DNA of 64,000 nt, taken from the NCBI RefSeq assembly GCF_030055425.1, contig NZ_JASFYE010000004.1, forward strand, positions 33,591-97,590, read 5' to 3'. A program made the position numbers and the translations under genes. Under the pieces are notes generated by a model, which saw only the letters and a program-made list of their open reading frames with translations, ran no database searches and was not told where the DNA came from. This DNA comes from Methanothermobacter sp. (GTDB lineage Archaea > Methanobacteriota > Methanobacteria > Methanobacteriales > Methanothermobacteraceae). How positions within the stretch are numbered: the stretch's first letter is position 1; each line of letters begins with the position of its first letter. Of this stretch, positions 45,569 through 53,910 are shown one piece after another.

Positions 45569-45700
45569 TGATGTGATTCAGAATTATCAAGTGGAACCAT
45601 GATGGGTATTGACGACCAGAAAATGGAAAAACTTTGATGTGATTCAGAATTATCAAGTGGAACCATGATGGGTATTGACGACCAGAAAATGGAAAAACTT
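45569..45700 (+). repeat. Perfect 66-bp tandem duplication across the MNT gene start
   Basis: Copies at 45569-45634 and 45635-45700 are identical. Each includes the leader, the ATGATG start and the first 12 codons of the nucleotidyltransferase. In copy 1 the frame ends at a TGA formed at the junction, giving a 12-residue peptide (45599-45637); copy 2 opens into the full gene. A TATA-like CTTATATATG (45561-45570) lies immediately before copy 1. Confidence 0.97.
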
Positions 45701-46093
45701 GTGGAAGTTCTGGAAAAAAGGGATGAGGTCAGCATTGCATACCTCTTTGGCTCCACTGCAAGGGGGGATAAGGGACCCCTCGGGGACTTTGACATCGGTG
45801 TTCTCCTGAAGGAACCCCTGAAGGGATACGATGACCTCAATTTTCAGCTGGAACTCATAGATGAACTTGTATCAGCACTCCGAACAGACAGGGTGGACCT
45901 TGTCATAATGAACCGGGCGCCACTTTCCCTGAATTACAGCATAATCAGGGATGGAATAGTCCTGAAGGACAGTGAGGAGGAGAGGGTGAGGTTCGAGGGA
46001 CGTATCATGTCAGAGTACCTTGATAGAAGGTACCATAACGACAGGCACACCAGACTGGCGCTCAGGATGATGGCAAGTGAGGGTTTGAAGTGA
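45665..46093 (+). CDS. mntA: MNT-domain nucleotidyltransferase antitoxin
   Basis: The 142-residue protein has the minimal nucleotidyltransferase signature GSTARGDKGPLGDFDIGVLL (GSx10DxD) and the third Asp in VDLVIM. In HepT-MntA modules this enzyme AMPylates and silences the HEPN RNase encoded next door. It overlaps hepT by four bases. The first 12 codons and leader are duplicated upstream, so ribosomes starting at the first copy make only a short peptide, which may reduce antitoxin output. Confidence 0.88.
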   Translation: MMGIDDQKMEKLVEVLEKRDEVSIAYLFGSTARGDKGPLGDFDIGVLLKEPLKGYDDLNFQLELIDELVSALRTDRVDLVIMNRAPLSLNYSIIRDGIVLKDSEEERVRFEGRIMSEYLDRRYHNDRHTRLALRMMASEGLK

Positions 46094-46512
46094 AGGATGA
46101 GGTACTATCGAAACTCGAGAAACTCCGGGAGTACCTGGGGATACTCAGGAATTACAGATCACATTCACTTGAGGACCTTAAAAAGGACGTCACCCTCAGG
46201 GGGGCAGTTGAAAGGTACCTTGAGGTTTCCATAGAGTGCTGTCTGGATATCGGTGAGATGATCATATCATGGGAGAGGGCGAGAAAACCTGAGACATACA
46301 GGGAGGTCATAGAGATACTTGGAGAAATAGGGGTTCTTCCAGGGGATTTTGCAGATAAATTTGCACCAGCAGCTGGTTTCAGGAACATACTGGTTCATAT
46401 GTATGCGGAAATAGATGTTGAGAGGGTTTATCTCTACCTTCAACGGGACCTGGAGGATATAGAGAAGTTTGCTGTATTTGTTGCCAGGTATCTGGAGGAA
46501 CTGTCTGATTAA
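46090..46512 (+). CDS. hepT: HepT-type HEPN RNase toxin (DUF86)
   Basis: The 140-residue all-helical protein has the HEPN active-site motif Rx4HxY as RNILVHMY near residue 98-105. Such toxins cleave RNA until tri-AMPylated by the paired MNT enzyme. The GTG start at 46090 is embedded in the mntA stop region and has GAGGG six bases upstream. No mutation of the active-site residues is seen, so the toxin should be functional. Confidence 0.88.
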   Translation: MKDEVLSKLEKLREYLGILRNYRSHSLEDLKKDVTLRGAVERYLEVSIECCLDIGEMIISWERARKPETYREVIEILGEIGVLPGDFADKFAPAAGFRNILVHMYAEIDVERVYLYLQRDLEDIEKFAVFVARYLEELSD

Positions 46513-46649
46513 GCATACCCTTATTTGTTATCTGGAGGATCAGTTAACCTTCTCTTCAAAATTATTTAGCCATATCATATTATCTATTTCCATCATTTAA
46601 AATTTTCAGCTTGCTTTTTTGAAAAAACCTTTAACCAGATCAAACCATA

Positions 46650-46674
46650 GTATATATATGCACATTCAATGTGC
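46650..46674 (+). promoter_or_regulatory. TATA box and GCACAT dyad before the surface protein gene
   Basis: GTATATATATG ends at 46660 and is followed at once by GCACAT-TCA-ATGTGC (46660-46674), a perfect six-base dyad between TATA box and the start site region. This is a typical operator position. The 46513-46649 spacer shows no gene. Confidence 0.5.
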
Positions 46675-46694
46675 AGATAGCAGGAGATAGGTAA

Positions 46695-49315
46695 ATGATA
46701 AAACATCTGTATGTAATAGCTGCCATTGCAGTGCTCCTCATTTTATCAGGAACCGCCTCTGCAGCTGACATCTATGTCAACGCCACCGGGGGGTCCGATG
46801 ATAATGATGGGCTCTCATGGGCGGCTGCCAAGGCAACCATTGGAAACGCGACCCTCTCCGCGGCCTCAGGTGACAGGATCTGGCTCGCAGATGGTGAATA
46901 CAGGGGTGATGGTAACAGGAACGTAGTGATAGACAGGAACCTCACCATCACCGGCCAGTCAACCACCGGCACGGTGATAGACTGCGAGGCAATGGGCAGG
47001 GCCTTCAATGTGTCCTCCGGCGCGGTCCTGGTCCTCAGGAACCTCACAGTGAGGAATGGCAGTGCATTTGAGGGCGGGGCGGTGATGAACCATGGCGAGC
47101 TCCAGGTGGAAAACTGCCTACTAATGAGCAACACCGCCGCTGGGGGCGGCGCCATCTACAGTGACGGTACAGTGAAACTGGCTGAAAGCCACCTCATGGA
47201 GAACAGCGCAGAGGATGGTGGTGCAGTATACAGTAAGGGGGTCCTTGAGGTTACAGAATCAACCTTCAATGAGAATGAGGCCTTGGGGTGTGGGGGGTCC
47301 ATATACAGCGCCCCATACTCATCCCTTAACATCAGGGACTCATCATTTGCCCTTGGCCATGCAGAAGCGGGCGGCGCGATTTACACCGGGGGAGATACAG
47401 TCATATGCGACTCCACCATTGCAATGAACACCGCAGACAGCAATGGCGGCGGGTTATATGTGTGGGTAGCTGACGGCACGGAGATCACGGTTACCGTGAC
47501 CGGCTCCATGTTCATGTACAACACCGCACGCTATGGTGGGGGTATTTCGGCACTAAGAACCACTGACGATTCATCCCTGAATTTAGAGGTCTCAGACTCA
47601 CCTTTCAGGTCAAACCTTGCAGATTACGGTGCAGGTATCCTTGCTGAAAACGTTAACGCCAGGGTATCAGGGTGCACCTTTGAGGGGAACATCGCAGGGG
47701 AACATGGCGGGGCAATCAGGAACAATTATGGGAATCTGACAGTTAGCAGGAGCACATTCACAGATAACAGTGCAGGCTTTGCCGGTGGAGGTATAAGCAA
47801 TGTCATGGCAGTCCTGGCAGATATCACAGAGTCCACGTTCACAGGTAACCTTGCAGAGACATGGGGGCAGGGATCAGCGGTCCTCAGCTACTTCACCATT
47901 ACAAGGATCAGCTTCTGCCGCATCCTGAACAACCCTGGCGCCGATGTGTTCTGTGAGGACGGCCCTGGGGTGGATGCCAGGTTCAACTGGTGGGGGTCCA
48001 GCACACCGGACTTCACGGAACTCACAGCGGGTGACGTTACTGCAACGCCATGGATCGTCCTTACACTGGTTGCAGATCCAGCGGCTGTTGCTGCAGGGGG
48101 CACCTCACTCATAACAGCCGACCTGAGGCATGACACTGACGGCGGATACCATGACACGTTCTTCGTCCCCTACACAGGTAATGTGGACTTTTCGGCCACC
48201 GCAGGAGCATCGAGGATGCTGTGATGTCCCATGGAACTGCAAGCTCAACACTAACAGGTCTGGCAGCACCGGGTAAAGTGACGGTGACAGCAACCCTTGA
48301 CTCTGAAAGCGCCCCAGTGGATGTGGATGTCCTCAAGGTTCCATCATCCATCACAGTGCAGGACTCTGAAACTGTTGAGGGTGATGCATTCAATTTAAGG
48401 GCGCTTTTAATTGCACAGAACCCAATCCCAGGTAAGGTCATCATTTTCAGGATAGATGGGGTTCACATGGGAAGTTCAACCACCGATTCCGAGGGATGGG
48501 CAACCCTCAACCTTCCAGGCATATTCCCGCCGGGTCTCTACAATGTGACTGCAGAGTTTCAGGGTGATGAACTCCTCAGTAACAGTTCATCCAGGGCAGA
48601 CCTCAGGGTCCTCAGGAAGGCGGCATTTGAACTCTCAAACCTCACTGTGGGCCCACTCTCCGGTACTGTTCCCCTCAGGATCAGCGTCTCTGCCAGGGTC
48701 AGGAATACAGGTGAGGCCCCGGGTGATTACCGTGCCGAGTTACTTGTAAATTCGGTTCCGGTTGCGTCAACGGTAATCTCACTTGCTGCTGGTGAATCAG
48801 GGGATGTGAGGTTCAACTACACCATAACCAGGGATGGTGTGTACATGGTGACAGTGGGGGGCCTTCCTGCAAGGACGGTTACGGTTAAATCCCAGGGTTT
48901 AACTGTTAAACAGATTGCAGCCGCCGCCCTGAGTGTGAGGAACCACTATGCACGCTACCGTAAACTACCAGCATCTGTCACAATTGCATCAAAGAGGTAC
49001 TCAATGGCCCAGTTCCTGGATTTACTTGCACGCGCCACGGTACAGCTCAACTCAGGAAACCAGAATCCACTGAAACCACGGGCCGTTGGATACCTTGGTA
49101 GCACAGGCAACTGGAGGTCAGGTAAGCTCTCAAGGCCAGCCTACGTGTCAGTGGCAGTAAGTATCAGGAACTTCATAAACAGCCAGGGAAGGGCACCCAG
49201 GTACGCCTCAACATCCTATGGGCAGGTGAGCTTCGTTGGCCTTGTATACATATACAGCAGGGTAATTGCGTTCTACGGTGCAAACGGCAGGCTACCGGGG
49301 GATATAACAATTTAA
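46695..49315 (+). pseudogene. Secreted beta-helix surface protein with pseudomurein-binding repeats, split by a one-base frameshift
   Basis: A signal peptide (ending SGTASA) is followed by a right-handed beta-helix with repeated GGAI/GGAV turns (FEGGAVMNHG, AGGGAIYSDG, EDGGAVYSKG, AGGAIYTGG), like polymorphic outer-membrane protein repeats, then Ig-like domains (GKVTVTATLDSE; GKVIIFRIDGVH) and a C-terminal region with two pseudomurein-binding repeats (YRKLPASVTIASKRYSMAQFL, QGRAPRYASTSYGQVSFVGL). Frames meet at about 48204-48207: adding one base gives GSIEDAVMSHGTASSTL and a single 873-residue protein. It should be a wall-attached adhesin; a sequencing error may explain the break. Confidence 0.82.
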
Positions 49316-49347
49316 AACTCTTTTATTTATTTTCTGTCTTAATTCAT

Positions 49348-49773
49348 TTATTCTAGGGTCTCAAGGATTTTCCTGATCTTTTCGGTGAATTCATGGAAAT
49401 CCCGGAGGTGTTCCCTGAGGATCCTGAATGTTATACGGTCGTCTATCTTACCATACCTGTGGACCACGATGTTTCTGAATCCCCTCATTGCCTTTACCTT
49501 CCTGAAGGTTTCCTCGTCTATTGTCCCGGCTCCAAGGAGGTTCTCAAGCACATCACCATCTGATCCGGGGACACCGAGTTTCAGGTCGGAGTTGAGGATG
49601 GAACATATGTCAAAGACATTTTCAACAGCAAACTCAAGCCTCCTGTACATTCCATCCCTTACAAGTCCAAGGCCCTGGAACTCCTCAAATGTTTCAGGAA
49701 GGTTATCTTCTATGAGATTCACGCTTTCCTCAATCTCACTTATCTTCGTGAGTATGATGGCCTTTCTTATCAT
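49348..49773 (-). CDS. HepT-type HEPN RNase toxin, second module
   Basis: The 141-residue protein has the HEPN motif as RNIVVHRYG and the DUF86 helical pattern (FAVENVFDICSILNSDLKLG). It follows the MNT gene, with ATG 49773 five bases after GAGGTGA; a GTG at 49782 overlapping the MNT stop is an alternative. It is only distantly like the HepT at 46090, so this is an independent module, not a recent duplicate. Confidence 0.87.
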   Translation of the reverse strand: MIRKAIILTKISEIEESVNLIEDNLPETFEEFQGLGLVRDGMYRRLEFAVENVFDICSILNSDLKLGVPGSDGDVLENLLGAGTIDEETFRKVKAMRGFRNIVVHRYGKIDDRITFRILREHLRDFHEFTEKIRKILETLE

Positions 49774-49778
49774 GATAT

Positions 49779-50168
49779 TCACCTCATGGGGGCCAGGCCG
49801 ATGTAATCATAGAAGCGGTGTTTGAAGTCATCGAACTCCTTAATGGTCTCCCATGCAATGTCATGGAGGAACCCCTCACTGTCACAGTATACGACCTCAC
49901 CCCTTAGTACCTGGATCCTCACATAGAGTGGGAGCTGCTGGAATATCTGGACATCGAATATTTCATCCACCTCACAGAGGACCCTCAGCCTGAAATCCGC
50001 TGCCTCATCAGGGGTTCCATCATAGTACACTGCAAGGTCTATATCAGACCAACCCTCCCCCCTGAGGGCTGAGCCATAGAGTATTATGAACCTGACCCTC
50101 TCAGCGTCCTCGAAACCCATGATCACACGGAGGAACTCATCAATGCGGGTTCTGATAGATTCATCCAT
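49779..50168 (-). CDS. MNT-domain nucleotidyltransferase antitoxin, second module
   Basis: The 129-residue protein has GSALRGEGWSDIDLAVYY as the nucleotidyltransferase signature and VQIFQQLPLYVRIQVLRGEVVY downstream, typical of MntA partners of HepT. ATG 50168 is chosen because the sequence before it is non-conserved; a TATA-like AAGATATATG about 28 bases upstream suggests a leaderless mRNA. The same TATA region can serve the divergent small gene at 50208. Confidence 0.83.
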   Translation of the reverse strand: MDESIRTRIDEFLRVIMGFEDAERVRFIILYGSALRGEGWSDIDLAVYYDGTPDEAADFRLRVLCEVDEIFDVQIFQQLPLYVRIQVLRGEVVYCDSEGFLHDIAWETIKEFDDFKHRFYDYIGLAPMR

Positions 50169-50207
50169 ATGGTTACTATGATCCTCATATATCTTAAATT
50201 GCTGGTC

Positions 50208-50443
50208 ATGTACTTTCACAGCCAGATTAATAATGCTGCTGAAATGATCAGATCCATGTTCAGAGGGCCAGTGAGGCAAAGTGGGAACTCAAATCTACCG
50301 TCCTGAATATCGGTGAGGCTGTCGTGGCTGGACTCATGGCACCGGTACATGCTATGGTGAAGATAGGTGAATTCACAGGCAAGCTGTCTGGTGGAGACCC
50401 GGACGTGGAGTCCATCTGGCGTGAGATGAAGGGTAAAGGATAA
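50208..50443 (+). pseudogene. Possible small gene with a one-base frameshift, function unknown
   Basis: From ATG 50208 the frame gives MYFHSQINNAAEMIRSM and then, one base out of frame near 50257-50262, continues as QRASEAKWELKSTVLNIGEAVVAGLMAPVHAMVKIGEFTGKLSGGDPDVESIWREMKGKG to a TAA at 50441-50443 (written here only as landmarks). The downstream part has good codon character. With one base added the product is 78 residues, with a hydrophobic central helix. No family is recognised, and the gene could instead be an old fragment. Confidence 0.35.
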
Positions 50444-50478
50444 GTATCATCAGGGCCAAGAGAATTACAGTGGTTTCC

Positions 50479-50904
50479 ATGACAGAGGCAGATTTTAAGG
50501 ATTTCTATGATGTGCTGGTTGAGAACCTTGAGTCCTTCAACGGGGAATACGCATCCTTCATAGACCATGGCCCGAAACTCTTCAAGCTCCTCGCGGACTT
50601 TCTGGGCTATGAGCACCTCAAGAGCCAGCTCAAACTCAAAATAAGCGCGGCAATAGCCTACTATGTTGTACCCATGGATGTAATCCCCGAGACGGTCTAC
50701 GGTGCCTACGGGTACATTGACGATATCTTCATAACAGCCTACGTCATAAGGATCCTGGCGGACGTCTATGGCTACGAGTTCCTCTCAGAGTACTGGGAGG
50801 GAGAGGAAGACCTTGAGGAGGTTGTTGAACTCTGCTATGAGAGGTCAAAGGAGGTCCTCAGGGAGAAGACAACCGATGTGCTGGAATATGTGGGTTTGAT
50901 CTGA
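50479..50904 (+). CDS. DUF1232 (YkvA-like) protein
   Basis: The 141-residue protein contains the DUF1232 signature AAIAYYVVPMDVIPE followed by GYIDDIFITAYVIRIL. DUF1232 proteins are small helical, membrane-associated proteins of unknown role. ATG 50479 is used; GTG 50470 is in frame. It converges on the zinc/winged-helix gene, with only a base between the stops. Confidence 0.8.
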   Translation: MTEADFKDFYDVLVENLESFNGEYASFIDHGPKLFKLLADFLGYEHLKSQLKLKISAAIAYYVVPMDVIPETVYGAYGYIDDIFITAYVIRILADVYGYEFLSEYWEGEEDLEEVVELCYERSKEVLREKTTDVLEYVGLI

Positions 50905-52986
50905 TCAGCTGTTTTCCCGGACTCTGTTCTCCCAGTTCATGGCCTCAAGGACCCCAAGGATGTCATCAAGTGATTCCTTCTCTACAGTCAGTTCAATGAG
51001 TAGTTCAAAACACTCATCATTCCTCAGTATCATGCACTTCTTCATTGATGGTAGGAGGTCCCCCAGTTCATTCATGGTATCCATGAGACCATTACCACTC
51101 ACAAGTCCGTTCATCATGAGGTTGAGGCTTTCACCGGTGGGGTTTATGTAGATTATCTCCTTTCTGTGGGTAGTGTCCTCTGAGGTGACAGGTTCTGCTG
51201 TTATTTCTTGTTCTATTCCTGTAACCGGGGTTTCTTCTTGCTTCACAGTCAGTGTGTCCAGGGTTTCTTCAGCACCTGATCCATGGTACCGGAGGTAGAG
51301 CTCCTCAATTTCAGGTTTGTGTTTAAGAATGAATCCCTCGGGGCCCTCCTCAATGAGGTCATGCTCCTGAAGGGTCCAGATCCCGGCATCCAGGGTCCCG
51401 GGCTCATCAAAGTGTTCAGCCAGGTCCTCCCTTCTGAAGGGCCCTTCACCCACGACCTCCCTCATGTCCCTGAATATGTCCCATGCCAGTATCCGGTCAT
51501 AGCATTCCCGGCACTCATCCCGTTTTCCGTCGATTGTACTGTAGAAGCTGGATTTCTTGAGTTTTCTGCCGCATATTGGGCAGGTTCTGATCATATCTGA
51601 TTCTGTAACAAGTTCCCCTTCGCCATAGGCCTCGTGGAAGGCTCTGAGTTCCTCGTCCGGTTTAAGTGTGTAGGTTTCGAAGGCCGGGTTGCTCTCGATG
51701 AGGTCAAAATCCTGCAGCAGCCAGATATGGCCAGTGATCATAACCCTCTCATCCTCATTTTCTATGATGTCGTCAACAGCAAATTCAACGCCTGGTTCAA
51801 CAAGCTTTCTTATCTCAGCGAGGGCATCTGCAGCGCAGCGCCTCCTTGAGCATTCCCTGCACATGGGGGAGGTTCCATCGGATGAATTGAATTCTGTGGC
51901 GGGCTTCACCTCCCCGCACACTGAGCACTCCAGTTCACCCTCCTCAGGGGCCGCAGTGCTTTCGGTCTGGGCTGGCTCATCCTGTACTGATCTGAGCCTT
52001 TTAAGCTCCACGTTCTCTATGATGAACTCCTGGACCTCCTCTTCGGGTTTTAACCTGTAGTTACCTGAGTCCCCGTCCTGCTCAAGGAGGTTGAACTCTT
52101 CGAGTATCCAGATCATGGCTGTGAATTGTGTCCTGTCCACGTCATCCATCCCGGCTGTGTAAACGGCAACGTTAATCTCATCACCGGCTTCAAAAATTGT
52201 GAGGATCCTTTCAAGGGATTCAAGGGCATAGAGTCTCCTTGAGCATTCCCTGCAGATACCCTGGGACCTCTCAGTTTCGGTTTCAAGTTCTTTCCTGCAT
52301 CCAGAACAGAGTTCAAGGCTACTGACGGGTACTTCAGGTAATAAATCTTTTCGCTGATGGGATTCTACCGCTGGAGCTTCTTCATCTATTGGCTGATCCG
52401 TTTCCTCCGTTCTGGTGGGGGGCACGGGTTCATTCTCCAGTATCCCCGTTTTCAGGGCTTCGGGGTTACCATCAGATCCGGCTTCATGGGTCCGGAGGTC
52501 ATCATTCAGGTTTTCAGGATGAGGTTCATCCCTGGCTGAATCATGAGATTCGTTCATGGATTCTTCAGATCTCACTGTGGTCCTGAGAAGTGATTCGGCT
52601 GCAGATTTGAAGCCCAGGTTGAGTTCCATGAAGTCATCGCATTTTTCAGATAACACGTAAAGGGTTCTGAAGCCGTTGAATCCCTGATTCTTTATGAACC
52701 CGTTCCCTTCACTGCTGACATGCTTCTTTATGAATCCCTCCCTTAGGAGAATCCAGAATAGCAAGGAGCCGAGTTCCTCCTCATCCTTAAAGTCATCGAA
52801 GTTGAAGGGTTCCCTTGCCTGAAGTGTTTCAATGGCCTTTAAAATTCGATATTTATCGTAGCATTCCCTGCAGACGCCCAGGTTCTCAGGGCTGCAGTTT
52901 TCACAGGATGAAGAAGATGATTCACTGCCGCAGGACAGGCATAAAAGTTTATCTGATTCTCTACAGCAGAGGACGCAGTTATTCAT
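50905..52986 (-). CDS. Four-module zinc-ribbon / winged-helix protein, unknown function
   Basis: The 693-residue protein repeats one module four times: a Cys4 zinc site (Cys-x2-Cys then CRECSRR or CRECYDR), a helix, and a winged-helix-like segment ending in a W-I-L-x-E/Q-x-D/F-L-I-E motif (FTAMIWILEEFNLLE, ITGHIWLLQDFDLIE, DAGIWTLQEHDLIE). The first module (CLSCG...CENC...CREC) is divergent and followed by a long acidic linker. A separate C-terminal domain of about 90 residues carries YINPTGESLNLMMNGLVSG. It looks like a nucleic-acid-binding scaffold. ATG 52986 follows GAGGGGAG. It is divergent from the EVE-BrxD-BrxHI operon. Confidence 0.75.
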   Translation of the reverse strand: MNNCVLCCRESDKLLCLSCGSESSSSSCENCSPENLGVCRECYDKYRILKAIETLQAREPFNFDDFKDEEELGSLLFWILLREGFIKKHVSSEGNGFIKNQGFNGFRTLYVLSEKCDDFMELNLGFKSAAESLLRTTVRSEESMNESHDSARDEPHPENLNDDLRTHEAGSDGNPEALKTGILENEPVPPTRTEETDQPIDEEAPAVESHQRKDLLPEVPVSSLELCSGCRKELETETERSQGICRECSRRLYALESLERILTIFEAGDEINVAVYTAGMDDVDRTQFTAMIWILEEFNLLEQDGDSGNYRLKPEEEVQEFIIENVELKRLRSVQDEPAQTESTAAPEEGELECSVCGEVKPATEFNSSDGTSPMCRECSRRRCAADALAEIRKLVEPGVEFAVDDIIENEDERVMITGHIWLLQDFDLIESNPAFETYTLKPDEELRAFHEAYGEGELVTESDMIRTCPICGRKLKKSSFYSTIDGKRDECRECYDRILAWDIFRDMREVVGEGPFRREDLAEHFDEPGTLDAGIWTLQEHDLIEEGPEGFILKHKPEIEELYLRYHGSGAEETLDTLTVKQEETPVTGIEQEITAEPVTSEDTTHRKEIIYINPTGESLNLMMNGLVSGNGLMDTMNELGDLLPSMKKCMILRNDECFELLIELTVEKESLDDILGVLEAMNWENRVRENS

Positions 52987-53129
52987 ATGGCATACTCCCC
53001 TCAATACAGTATAATTTAATGTTTTTACAGCTACTTAAATCATTAACATTTACAGGGTTATAAAAAAATTTATCTATCAATTTTTAGAAACATTTAAATG
53101 ACTTTAATGCCATAAAAGGGGGTTTTTAC

Positions 53130-53900
53130 ATAATAAAACAGAAAAGGCTGGTCCCCAGGGGTAAGTCCAGATACTGGCTTCACAGAATAGATGATGATGT
53201 CCTTGAAGATATATCCAAGAACCTCGTGATTGGCTCCGTGAGGAAGAGGGGTAAACTTATAAATGAAATCCGATCAGGTGACAGGATATTCCTCTTCAAG
53301 CCGATCCCCCTCAATGGTCGGAGGACACTCTCATTTGTTGCATACACCATGGTTGAAAGTGTGTACAGTGACCCGGAAACCCTCTATGATTACTATGAAT
53401 CCCCCCGGAAGCTGAAGCTCAAGGGTATAAAGTTCTTCAACCCCCCCATACCATTAGTTAAATTCAAGGATAAACTTGTTTCCTTTGATTCTAAAAAATG
53501 GTCATCAGCAACGAAATCTGAGTACAGAAAGATAGATGAGGCTGATTTCAGGACCATAAGGTCCAGGGCAAAGTTCATAGAGAAATTCCCCGCCTACCTT
53601 GAGGAGGTATCCTTCAGCATGGATGAATTCATTCTGAACTCCATCATGGGCCTCCACAGCATGCTCAGAAAGGCCGATGGCCGGAAGCAGATGGAGATAA
53701 AATCCTTCATAAAGCTCCTTGATGAATTCATCCAGTCCTACGGGATTAACAAATCATATGATGAACTCGAGGAATTCTACTCAATCAACGCCTGGAGGAC
53801 CGGTATAAAACACTACCCTTCACGGGATCCTGAGAGGATAGTAACACTCTACAACAGCAGAGGGGCTGGAAGAGACTTTGGATTGATATCCCTGGAATAG
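53130..53900 (+). CDS. EVE/PUA-like domain protein, first gene of the BrxD-BrxHI operon
   Basis: The coding frame starts well before its first canonical codon (GTG 53226): upstream it encodes KSRYWLHRIDDDVLEDISKN, which together with NEIRSGDRIFLF and the later WSSATKSEYRKIDEADF gives the pattern of EVE/PUA-like modified-base-binding domains (Tyr-Trp start, GD turn). No ATG, GTG or TTG is found upstream; an ATA at 53130, seven bases after AGGGGG, is the best start (256 residues). The C-terminal third is helical. It ends ten bases before brxD. EVE domains often sense modified bases in defence systems; the fold call is moderate. Confidence 0.6.
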   Translation: MIKQKRLVPRGKSRYWLHRIDDDVLEDISKNLVIGSVRKRGKLINEIRSGDRIFLFKPIPLNGRRTLSFVAYTMVESVYSDPETLYDYYESPRKLKLKGIKFFNPPIPLVKFKDKLVSFDSKKWSSATKSEYRKIDEADFRTIRSRAKFIEKFPAYLEEVSFSMDEFILNSIMGLHSMLRKADGRKQMEIKSFIKLLDEFIQSYGINKSYDELEEFYSINAWRTGIKHYPSRDPERIVTLYNSRGAGRDFGLISLE

Positions 53901-53910
53901 GAGGCTTAAT

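Noticed and set aside
46695-49315. Two separate genes instead of one frameshifted surface protein
   Set aside because: The second frame begins mid-way through an Ig-like domain and has no signal peptide; the joined sequence reads smoothly after adding one base.
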